A stretch of 64,000 nt of DNA from an uncultured Cryomorphaceae bacterium (lineage in GTDB: Bacteria; Bacteroidota; Bacteroidia; Flavobacteriales; Schleiferiaceae): assembly GCA_937120475.1 (NCBI GenBank), contig CAKZJV010000009.1:1-64000 (forward strand). The letters are read 5' to 3'. Numbering within the stretch: position 1 is the first letter of the stretch; every line of letters begins with the position of its first letter. Of this stretch, positions 33,901 to 41,562 are shown piece by piece. The position numbers were made by a program, and so were the translations under genes. Below the pieces are notes generated by a model. That model was not told where the DNA came from, ran no database searches, and saw only the letters and a program-made list of their open reading frames with translations.

Positions 33901-34063
33901 AGAGATGGGTCGTGTAGGCGGAACCATCTAAAGTACTTTGCAGGTTTTCTCTTCTTTAATTTCATGATCTGCTCAGACTGCTTCCCTATTTAACGATTAC
34001 GTTGTTTCGCCCTAAATAGATTCATGAGTCCTCTATCCTGAAAGTAGCTGATTCGGAAAAATG

Positions 34064-34080
34064 TTTACCTAATCAGAAAG
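34064..34080 (+). promoter_or_regulatory. Degenerate second operator of the S24 repressor
   Basis: TTTACCTAATCAGAAAG keeps the core CCTAAT and flanks of the main operator just downstream, with mismatches in the right arm. Tandem strong and weak sites fit cooperative repressor binding. Confidence 0.4.
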
Positions 34081-34081
34081 T

Positions 34082-34104
34082 ATATTTTCCTAATAGGAAA
34101 ATAT
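34082..34104 (+). promoter_or_regulatory. 23-bp perfect palindromic operator of the S24 repressor
   Basis: Arms of 11 bp (ATATTTTCCTA and its reverse complement) around a single central A at 34093, 30 bp upstream of the repressor start. It is the expected place for autoregulation of the repressor, endonuclease and methylase operon. A box TAGATTTG at 34122-34129 fits the Bacteroidota -7 element but is so close to ATG 34135 that the message would be nearly leaderless. Confidence 0.75.
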
Positions 34105-34134
34105 TTTGTAAAATTGGCATATAGATTTGACCTT

Positions 34135-34785
34135 ATGTCGAAAACTCCAGATCTTAAAGCCATTCGAACCTCGCTAGGCCTCGGGCAACAGTTTATTGCC
34201 GGTGCACTTGGTGTTGAAGTAGCTACTTATAGTAAACTGGAAAGAGGTAAAATTCAATTGACAGTAGAACGGCTTTATAAACTTTCTAAAATTTTTAACC
34301 TAACCCCGGAAGAGATCCTCCATTTTGGATCGAGTCAGGTCTCCAATGGAAAAACAAAGCATGCTGATAATGTCACCTTTGTTCCTGTTGCCGCACAAGC
34401 CGGACTGTTTAACGGCTTTTCTTCAGAGCATTCCACAGATACGACTATTCCTTTTTCCCTTCCAATTTTTTATGAACGAGATCTGTTTCTTATAAATCTG
34501 GAAGGCGATAGTATGTACCCGACTTTCTGTAATGGGGATTACATTTTGGTGAAGCAATTAGACTTTACTAGTAAGAATATTAAATGGGGCGAACCTTATT
34601 TGATCATTACTGATGATGGTCAAGTGGTTAAGCGCATTATGAAATCTCAAGCTAAAAATTCCATCCTGCTAAAATCAGACAATCACCTTTATGAACCCTA
34701 CGAAGTGGAAAACACAAACATTAAATCAATTTGGGAATTAAAGGGCGTGATTTCAAAAAACCTTGCGCCTAGAACGGTTCGATAA
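34135..34785 (+). CDS. XRE-S24 (LexA-like) self-cleaving repressor
   Basis: A 216-residue protein (ATG 34135; a TTG at 34114 is less likely). Residues 5-62 are an XRE helix-turn-helix (LKAIRTSLGLGQQFIAGALG, ERGKIQLTVERLYKL). Residues 82-200 are an S24 peptidase-like domain: possible cleavage site Ala89-Gly90 in PVAAQAG, nucleophile Ser126 in EGDSMYP, and Lys167 in VVKRI. This is the fold of LexA and lambda CI, which are inactivated by RecA-stimulated self-cleavage. It stands 3 bp before the methylase gene, so it likely represses the downstream operon and releases it on DNA damage. SOS control is inference. Confidence 0.88.
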   Translation: MSKTPDLKAIRTSLGLGQQFIAGALGVEVATYSKLERGKIQLTVERLYKLSKIFNLTPEEILHFGSSQVSNGKTKHADNVTFVPVAAQAGLFNGFSSEHSTDTTIPFSLPIFYERDLFLINLEGDSMYPTFCNGDYILVKQLDFTSKNIKWGEPYLIITDDGQVVKRIMKSQAKNSILLKSDNHLYEPYEVENTNIKSIWELKGVISKNLAPRTVR

Positions 34786-34788
34786 CTA

Positions 34789-37700
34789 ATGAAAGAGATG
34801 TCAAAACATAGTGTTCCCCTTTTAGATGAAGTCTATGAAAAACTGGATTATCAATCCGGGGATCTGTTTGATGTAGGTATAAATAGAAGCTCCGTTGGAA
34901 TTGAAAATTATATTTCTAAGGGACAGTGGCTGGATACTTGTTTCTCTATCAATAGCCGAAATCAGTTTCATATTGACAAAATATTCTTTGTCCAGGACAA
35001 CCCTATAATAGTTTTTGTTGATGCCAATACCATAGAGCAGGAGAAGATATTTAATGTTTATAATGAGGTATGGTCTCTAGCTCGTCCCCGTTTGGTTTTT
35101 GTTCAAAACGATTCTGCCATTACGGTATACGACCTGGCCTCAAATCCCGCCAGATCCAATGAAGACTTGACTCCGTTAAGTAAGACTATTAATGAAGCGA
35201 AACAAATTTTAAAAGAGCTTAAACGCTATAGAAGAGAAAGTATTGAATCAGGCACTGTCTTTGGCGATGAACATTTTGATTCTGTTAATAAAAGAGCAGA
35301 CCTCTCACTTATAAATGATTTGAAACAAGCCAGATCGAGACTGTTTGATCATGGTTTAAATGGTGAAAACCTGAAGTATGCGCATGCCCTGATAGGAAGG
35401 TCAATCTTTATCCGCTATTTGGAAGATCGTGGAGTACTGACCAAAGAGTATTTTACAAAGGTGGCTAAAGGCAATAAAAAGTGGTTGAATATCATTGAGA
35501 CCCCCATTGAGGCCACTTTTTACAGAATTGATATGAAGAGCCTGATCTTTCCCCGTATACTGGCCGATAGAGACCTTACCTTTCATTTATTCAAAAAAAT
35601 TGCCGAAGACTTTAACGGGGATACTTTTAATACGGATGAAACCGAGGAGCAAATCGTAAATCAAACGCATTTAAACCTTTTACAAAACTTTCTTATTGGA
35701 GAAGGTAAGGATGCCCAATTACCCCTATTTTTATGGGCCTACCGGTTTGATGTAATTCCAATAGATTTGATCAGTAGTATTTATGAGGAATTTTACCACT
35801 CTGAAAATCTTATCGATTCTAAAACTCAAAAGCTGAAAGATGGAAAAGGCACTCACTACACCCCGTCTTCACTGGTAGAGTTTGTTCTAGCCCAGACGCT
35901 GACATTGGATGTGTTGAAAAAGAGACCCAGGGTTTTGGACCCAGCGTGTGGATCGGGAATTTTTCTGGTTGAATCCTTTAGAAGAATGGTTCGATACGAG
36001 CTGTTTGTGAAGAATAAAAAGGTGCTCGATCTGGAAGAGTTGCTTCATATTCTAAAAACTCAGATTGCTGGTATTGAGATTAATTCCGAAGCGGTTAAAA
36101 TTGCGGCCTTCAGCTTATACCTATCGCTTTTGCATTACCTGAATCCCCCAAGTATTCTCTCCTATGTAAAGAAAGGGGGAAAGCTGCCTTACCTGATCTG
36201 GCACGGACAAAAGAAAGAAAATCACTTTAATATATTGCTGGAAAGCAACTCCTTCGATGAGGATAAAACAGAATTGGTTTTTCAGAGAAACTCTTTTGAC
36301 TTAGTTGTGGGAAATCCACCTTGGGGAAGTCCTGGTACAGGCGATTTGCAAGGAAGGGAAGCATTGAAAAGCATAGAAGAATGGTGCAAAGTAAAGGGTA
36401 TCGAGTTTCCAGACAAAGAACCTTCTCACGCCTTTTTGTTTAGGGCTATTGATTACTTAAAGCCCGGTGGTTTAAGTTCCCTACTGGTTTCAAGCGGTGT
36501 GTTGCTGAAGTTTTCACGTATAAGTAATAATTACAAACAACAACTGCTAAGCCAATCCACATTGAAGAGTGTGGTTAATTTCTCGCATGTAAGGCGTGTG
36601 TTTTTTTCAGGGGCTATTTCGCCATTCGTACTTATACGGTTAGAAAAGAAAGCCCCACACAGTGGCAGTCTGATTGATTATTTATCTCTTAAAAAATCAG
36701 GAATAATAGAGAAAAACAAAATTGTCCTTATCGACAAGAATGACTTTAAGAAAATAAAGTACGAACATACCAAAGTCAATGATATCTGGAAGATTTTCTA
36801 TTGGGGCAATGAGCATGATTTTAATTTAATTAGTTCAATAAGGAGATTTGAACTTTTAAAGGAATACTGTGATCTTGAGAACTGCGCGCAGGGATTTCAA
36901 GAAGCTAATAAATCAAAGAATTCAAATTGGCTTTTGGATTACAAAGAAATACCAATAAAGTACTTTCAGAATAAGTATGGGTCTTTTGACCTTTCAAACA
37001 GAGAAGATCTATTGAAACTGTCCTCGATTCCACCGAAGGTAAAAGTTAGGGGTAAGGCTGCAATGTATGACGGACAAAGGATTCTTATTAAGAGAGGAGT
37101 AGCACAAAAGAATACCAGTCCTAAAGGACAAGTTATAGCCCGAATTGAATCTGACCGCTTTGCCTTCAGGCATTCCATTATTTGCATCAAGCTAAACAGT
37201 AAATCAACTATTGATTATGAGACTACAATCGGTATCATGTGGTCTTCTTTGTTTAGATATTATATGTTCATGACTGCCAGTACCTGGGGCACCTGGAGAG
37301 AGGAAATCCACTTGAATGAGGTTTTAGATTTTCCAATCGCCAATCCTAGCAAAAGTGAAGCAACCCAGATTGGTAAAATTGTTAAGGGCCTTCAGGAAGA
37401 GCACCGGAATGACGATCAGTTCTTTACCCTTAAAGATGAAACAAAGCTGAGGCTTTTAGAAGAAGAACTGGATAACAAGGTATTTGACCTGTACCAGTTG
37501 ACCCCTTTTGAACGAACATTGATAAGAAACCGGTGTAACTACGATATTGACTACTATTACAGAGGTACCAAAAGTTTAGCCAATGAGCCGATCAGAAAAG
37601 AATCGGAACTGGATAGTTACATAGCGAGTTTTCGCAGTCATTGGTCTTTAACACTAGAGCCACATGAGTATTTTGATTCGAGAATCATGATGTCTGCTGA

Positions 37701-37965
37701 TAAATCAATGCTTGGGGTGGTTTTCATGCTTAGGTCCAGTAAGGCGGAAATTACTATTAATTATAAAGACGACCCTAATATTGATGACTTTGAATCACTA
37801 CTCAGTAATAAGGTATCAAGAGATGTGTATACCGAAGGATTGTTCAGGCGTGTTTCGGACGATCAAATAATTATTATAAAGTACAATAAGAAAGGTAATT
37901 GGACAGAAACAGAGGCCAAAACTGATGCGGAGGCAACCCTCCTTCATGCTTTGACGGAACATTAA
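34789..37965 (+). CDS. Large N6-adenine DNA methylase (type IIG/class I-like)
   Basis: A 1058-residue protein. Residues 1-120 form a small alpha/beta domain; 120-350 are helical, like the N-terminal part of HsdM/Eco57I-type enzymes. The methyltransferase core carries motif I DPACGSGIFL (384-393), with KDGKGTHYTPSSLVEFVL just before it and motif IV NPPWG (509-513), marking an N6-adenine methylase. The region from about 650 to 900 is probably the target recognition domain; the C-terminus has a helical RNRCNYDIDYYYRGTK block. No nuclease motif was identified in this polypeptide; the endonuclease is the next gene, 15 bp away. The gene is AT-richer than its neighbours, suggesting transfer. It probably protects or marks host DNA as part of a restriction system. 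Confidence 0.85.
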   Translation: MKEMSKHSVPLLDEVYEKLDYQSGDLFDVGINRSSVGIENYISKGQWLDTCFSINSRNQFHIDKIFFVQDNPIIVFVDANTIEQEKIFNVYNEVWSLARPRLVFVQNDSAITVYDLASNPARSNEDLTPLSKTINEAKQILKELKRYRRESIESGTVFGDEHFDSVNKRADLSLINDLKQARSRLFDHGLNGENLKYAHALIGRSIFIRYLEDRGVLTKEYFTKVAKGNKKWLNIIETPIEATFYRIDMKSLIFPRILADRDLTFHLFKKIAEDFNGDTFNTDETEEQIVNQTHLNLLQNFLIGEGKDAQLPLFLWAYRFDVIPIDLISSIYEEFYHSENLIDSKTQKLKDGKGTHYTPSSLVEFVLAQTLTLDVLKKRPRVLDPACGSGIFLVESFRRMVRYELFVKNKKVLDLEELLHILKTQIAGIEINSEAVKIAAFSLYLSLLHYLNPPSILSYVKKGGKLPYLIWHGQKKENHFNILLESNSFDEDKTELVFQRNSFDLVVGNPPWGSPGTGDLQGREALKSIEEWCKVKGIEFPDKEPSHAFLFRAIDYLKPGGLSSLLVSSGVLLKFSRISNNYKQQLLSQSTLKSVVNFSHVRRVFFSGAISPFVLIRLEKKAPHSGSLIDYLSLKKSGIIEKNKIVLIDKNDFKKIKYEHTKVNDIWKIFYWGNEHDFNLISSIRRFELLKEYCDLENCAQGFQEANKSKNSNWLLDYKEIPIKYFQNKYGSFDLSNREDLLKLSSIPPKVKVRGKAAMYDGQRILIKRGVAQKNTSPKGQVIARIESDRFAFRHSIICIKLNSKSTIDYETTIGIMWSSLFRYYMFMTASTWGTWREEIHLNEVLDFPIANPSKSEATQIGKIVKGLQEEHRNDDQFFTLKDETKLRLLEEELDNKVFDLYQLTPFERTLIRNRCNYDIDYYYRGTKSLANEPIRKESELDSYIASFRSHWSLTLEPHEYFDSRIMMSADKSMLGVVFMLRSSKAEITINYKDDPNIDDFESLLSNKVSRDVYTEGLFRRVSDDQIIIIKYNKKGNWTETEAKTDAEATLLHALTEH

Positions 37966-37980
37966 AATTGGTTTAGGAAG

Positions 37981-38649
37981 ATGTCTCTGCTCAATAGAAA
38001 AAAAGAATTCTGGAAGAAGTTTGAAAATTCAATCATTGAAATCATTGAATTGGCCATTGACCTGTTCAAAGAAAAAGAATCTCTCCCCAGAAAAGAAGAT
38101 GATCTTAACAGAACATTCTTTTCTTGTTTAATAGAGGCCAATTATCTTTTGCAGAAGGAGAACAGGGGACAACCTTCCGCCCCTATGTATGAAGCCAATA
38201 ACCAACCCAAATTTGAAGAAGGCAAACGAACAATTAGAGAATTTAAGAGACCGGATTTTCAGTGGTCAATTATGGATATCTTAGAACCCGATCCTTTGAA
38301 AAGCTCTAAGCAATTTGTCTTGGAATGTAAAAGGTTAGGCTTACCAAATGGGAACTGGGTTTTTAATGAGAACTACGTCAACCACGGTATCAAGCGCTTT
38401 GTGAGTAAAGAACATGGTTATGCGTATGGGGTGGAATCCTCGGCAATGCTGGGGTATGTTCAGGATATGGACATATATAAGATTTTATCCGAAGTCAATG
38501 TCAATATTGAGAGTATCAATCAAAAGAGCTTGAGTGAAACCCAAAAGAAGGACATTACCCTGCACCTGAGTCATATTTTAAAACTTGAGTATAGTGAAGA
38601 TGCTATTAGGTTAATTCATTTATGGATTGACCTGCGTAAGTTTTATTGA
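37981..38649 (+). CDS. PD-(D/E)XK restriction endonuclease partner
   Basis: A 222-residue protein. RPDFQW places Asp92 and FVLECKRLG gives Glu115 and Lys117: a PD...ExK nuclease core, followed by helices. Residues 1-60 are helical and charged. It lies 15 bp after the methylase gene, on the same strand, and is AT-rich like it. Together with the methylase and the S24 repressor it forms a self-contained restriction-modification-like cassette. Recognition sequence and whether both subunits form one complex cannot be told from the sequence. Confidence 0.78.
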   Translation: MSLLNRKKEFWKKFENSIIEIIELAIDLFKEKESLPRKEDDLNRTFFSCLIEANYLLQKENRGQPSAPMYEANNQPKFEEGKRTIREFKRPDFQWSIMDILEPDPLKSSKQFVLECKRLGLPNGNWVFNENYVNHGIKRFVSKEHGYAYGVESSAMLGYVQDMDIYKILSEVNVNIESINQKSLSETQKKDITLHLSHILKLEYSEDAIRLIHLWIDLRKFY

Positions 38650-38678
38650 AATCATTTATGATTCTAGTACGAGGCTTT

Positions 38679-38993
38679 TTAAGCAGAACCTCCCCGGCTT
38701 ACCTTTAGTTTGGCGACCATGGCATCAGAAAGGGCTTCAGCATATACGCCATAGGCATCTACAAGCACTCCTTTTAAATCTTTTCCGGATTGAATGGCAT
38801 ACACAATAGAATTGTCATCGGGGCTGCTCATCCCCTCGAAGCGATAGGTCTCTTTGATCTCAAAATCTTCAGGGTGCAGTTCCAGTTTATAAGTAGGACA
38901 CTCAATGCAGTGGGGCTTCAGGTTAAAATCGAGGGTATAACCTCTTTTCTTGAGGTCATTCAAGGCTTCGGAAAGTGTATCGTAACTTTTCAT
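38679..38993 (-). CDS. Small protein homologous to the AraC C-terminal domain
   Basis: A 104-residue protein that aligns with residues 187-283 of the AraC-type regulator at 32290-33201 (shared EAL, L..(R/K)GYT, F N, CIEC, YRF, (I/V)VY/IYAI, LKG(V/L)L(V/I)D). C29 and C32 form a likely metal or disulphide pair. Bacteroidota proteins of this kind are commonly labelled phosphoribosylpyrophosphate synthetase-like, but there is no PRPP loop here, so that label is doubtful. It may be a small metal- or ligand-binding partner of the regulator. Confidence 0.7.
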   Translation of the reverse strand: MKSYDTLSEALNDLKKRGYTLDFNLKPHCIECPTYKLELHPEDFEIKETYRFEGMSSPDDNSIVYAIQSGKDLKGVLVDAYGVYAEALSDAMVAKLKVSRGGSA

Positions 38994-39049
38994 TTCCAGT
39001 TATTTTTAATGTGCAATTGTTTTCTATACCTGCTTATACTACTGATCGT

Positions 39050-40345
39050 CTATTCCTCTTTTGCTTTCAAAAACCACCTTTCACCGGCAAACACCACACC
39101 CATCAATACGGCAGAAACAATTACCACCAAAATATCACTACTACCTTTGATCCACAGGAAGGCACCCAACACAATTACATCCAATATAATGGCTGTAATG
39201 ACGATGGCTATTTTGGGCTTTAACTCGTCACGCAGTTTGGTGAGCACTCCCCAATGGATGGTAATGTCCATCACCAGGTAAAAAATTGCTCCAATGGAGG
39301 CAATACGACTAAGGTCAAAGAATACGGTCAATAAGATGGCTACTACCACCGTGTAAACCAGCATGTGCTTTTGTATACGTCCGGGCATTCCGAAGTGGCG
39401 ATGGGGAATAAGGTCCATATCCGTGAGCATGGCCGTCATGCGCGACACGGCAAATATGCTGGCGATGATACCGGATACGGTGGCAATAATGGCGATCCCT
39501 ACCGTAAACCACAGGCCATATTGCCCAAAGGCAGGGCGTGAAGCTTCTGCCAGGGAATAGTCTTTAGCCTTTATAATTTCTGCAATGGAAAGGTTGGTGG
39601 AAACGGCAAAGGCGACCAAAAGGTAAATTACCGTACAGATAAGGAGCGAAAAGATGATGGCCCGGCCTACGTTCTTATGCGGATTTACAATTTCATCTCC
39701 ACTGTTGGTGATGGTGGTAAAGCCTTTATAAGCCAGTATGGAAAGCGCCAATGCTCCTATATAACTGGTAATGGAATAATCGCTTGCGGAGTTGGCCGTA
39801 AGCGATGCACCAAAGGAAAAGCCGGCTGCCCACAAACCACCAATGGCAAATATGGCAATACCGCCAATTTTGATCACCGCCATGACCATGGAGGATTTAC
39901 CAATGATAGTGTTGCCGGAAATATTGATCAGAAAGGCGATGATCAATAAGCCAACACCGAGCAGAGGCACCAAAACGCTATTTTCTCCTACATCAAATAA
40001 TTGCAGGGTATAGGTGCCAAAAGTTCGGGCCACCAGGCTCTCGTTGATGACCATGGAGAGGGCCATCAAAAGGGCTGCTGAAGCGGTAATGGTGCCTTTG
40101 CCGTACGCCTTGATAAGGTACTTGGCAATGCCTCCGGCAGAAGGGTAGGCATTGGACATTTTGATATAAGAGTAGGCACTAAAACCCGAGATAATGGCTC
40201 CGGCCAGAAAGGCCAGGGGAAATAAACTGCCTGATAATTCAGCTACCTGGCCGAGCAGGGCGAAGATACCTGCGCCTATCATTACACCTGTACCCAGAGC
40301 TACCGCTCCGGCCAGTGTCAGGCTGTTTTTTTTGTATTGACTCAT
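39050..40345 (-). CDS. APC-family amino-acid/polyamine permease
   Basis: A 431-residue protein with about 12 transmembrane helices. The start GAVALGTGVMIGAGIFALLG is the conserved first helix of APC transporters, and GFTTITNSGDEIVNPHKNVGRAI is the loop between helices 6 and 7. It would import or exchange amino acids or polyamines. It lacks recognisable specificity marks. It begins the long minus-strand block that reaches the end of the window. Confidence 0.88.
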   Translation of the reverse strand: MSQYKKNSLTLAGAVALGTGVMIGAGIFALLGQVAELSGSLFPLAFLAGAIISGFSAYSYIKMSNAYPSAGGIAKYLIKAYGKGTITASAALLMALSMVINESLVARTFGTYTLQLFDVGENSVLVPLLGVGLLIIAFLINISGNTIIGKSSMVMAVIKIGGIAIFAIGGLWAAGFSFGASLTANSASDYSITSYIGALALSILAYKGFTTITNSGDEIVNPHKNVGRAIIFSLLICTVIYLLVAFAVSTNLSIAEIIKAKDYSLAEASRPAFGQYGLWFTVGIAIIATVSGIIASIFAVSRMTAMLTDMDLIPHRHFGMPGRIQKHMLVYTVVVAILLTVFFDLSRIASIGAIFYLVMDITIHWGVLTKLRDELKPKIAIVITAIILDVIVLGAFLWIKGSSDILVVIVSAVLMGVVFAGERWFLKAKEE

Positions 40346-40395
40346 AATGATTTATTTGTTTGGATACGGCACTGGTTGCAAATGATCCGTTTTTG

Positions 40396-40782
40396 CTACA
40401 GGCTGTCGATTACAGATCTTAACCGGGCTTGTATCTCTGTAGCAATTTCCTCCAGCTCCTTATTCTCCACAGCCTGCATAGAGGCTACCGGGTCAACTGC
40501 GGCTATTTCAATGCCCTTTTCGGTTTGCTGTACAATGACGTTGCAGGGTAGCATAGCACCTATTTTATCTTCGGCCAGCAGGGCTTTATGGGCAAAGGGG
40601 GGATTACAGGCACCCAGGATTTTGTAGGGACGAAAATCTTCGTCCAGCTTTTTTTTCAGGGTTTCCTTTACATCAATTTCGGTAAGGATACCAAATCCTT
40701 CTTCTTTCAAGGCAGCTGTGACTTTCTCGATTGCCTCATTAAAGGATACATTTTCTAATGTTTTTTCGTGATAATATTTCAT
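40396..40782 (-). CDS. DUF302 family protein
   Basis: A 128-residue protein of the DUF302 fold (FNEAIEKVTAALKEEGFGILTEIDVKETL). It has the typical YKILGACNPPFAHKALLAEDKIGAMLPCNVIV region with two Cys. Small cytoplasmic proteins of this kind occur with copper and stress genes; activity unknown. Confidence 0.85.
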   Translation of the reverse strand: MKYYHEKTLENVSFNEAIEKVTAALKEEGFGILTEIDVKETLKKKLDEDFRPYKILGACNPPFAHKALLAEDKIGAMLPCNVIVQQTEKGIEIAAVDPVASMQAVENKELEEIATEIQARLRSVIDSL

Positions 40783-40802
40783 GATCCTATTGATTAAATG
40801 GA

Positions 40803-40952
40803 TTATTGGAATTCGTTTATTGCTTTACTCAGATCATACGCGGCCACTTCAGTAAATTTATCAAGACTATACTCGATCCTGCGGCAGACCTGTACCCACC
40901 GTGCAGTGCACCTGCATTGGTCTGTGATCTGGTATTTGAATGTTAGCCCAGC
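40803..40952 (-). pseudogene. Open in-frame tail beyond the DUF305 stop
   Basis: Directly after the TAG stop of the DUF305 gene the same minus-strand frame stays open for 49 codons, then ends in TAA 40805-40803. The translation (VQVCRRIEYSLDKFTEVAAY ... INEFQ) looks protein-like and helical, but has no start codon. It could be the 3' relic of another gene joined by deletion, or an old longer end of this gene. Confidence 0.3.
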
Positions 40953-41519
40953 CTATTGTTCATCCAGGTTTCGGGTTTCTTCATTAAGCTTACCTTCAAA
41001 CTTAGGTACCGGCCTGTTTTTCTTTTCTTCTTCTGTTTTTACTACACCATTTTCTCTGATGTCGTTGATCAGCCACTGCATTTCCATGATTTCCCTCCGC
41101 TGTGCTTTAATGATTTCGTCAGCGAGCTTTCTCACCCGAACATCCTTTATTTGCGCACGATCACTGGTCAAAATAGCAATCGAATGATGGGGGATCATAC
41201 CTTCCATATAGTCAACACCCGTTACGGTAACCTGACTTCTTACAAGCCCAATACCACCGGCAATGAGCAAAATGCCCAGGGCAATGATGGCAATATTGGC
41301 ACCGCGCTTTTTGTACATATTGAGCATGAACAGCAGCATGATGATAACCATTGATCCACCCATGATCAGGGTCATAAAGAAGCGGGTTTCACTGAACCAG
41401 AAGTGATCAATGATCTGGAAAGAATGGGTATACATTAAAAAGAACATGGCTACCATTGAGGTGGCGATCATGGCAAAGAATTTCCTGTAGTTGTTTCCGT
41501 GTTTTTGTTTGTTTTCCAT
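40953..41519 (-). CDS. DUF305 membrane-bound protein
   Basis: A 188-residue protein with about four hydrophobic helices in residues 15-110 and a C-terminal DUF305 domain: the signature GVDYMEGMIPHHSIAILTSD (about residue 123-142) carries the metal-binding MIPHH motif. DUF305 proteins are periplasmic or membrane proteins linked with copper and oxidative stress. The TAG stop is followed by an unusual open tail. Confidence 0.85.
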   Translation of the reverse strand: MENKQKHGNNYRKFFAMIATSMVAMFFLMYTHSFQIIDHFWFSETRFFMTLIMGGSMVIIMLLFMLNMYKKRGANIAIIALGILLIAGGIGLVRSQVTVTGVDYMEGMIPHHSIAILTSDRAQIKDVRVRKLADEIIKAQRREIMEMQWLINDIRENGVVKTEEEKKNRPVPKFEGKLNEETRNLDEQ

Positions 41520-41562
41520 TTTGTTTAGAGTATTGATTGTTACTATTCAGATAAGGAATGGT

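Noticed and set aside
38679-38993. Phosphoribosylpyrophosphate synthetase
   Set aside because: No PRPP-binding loop or other synthetase motif; 104 residues is far too short.
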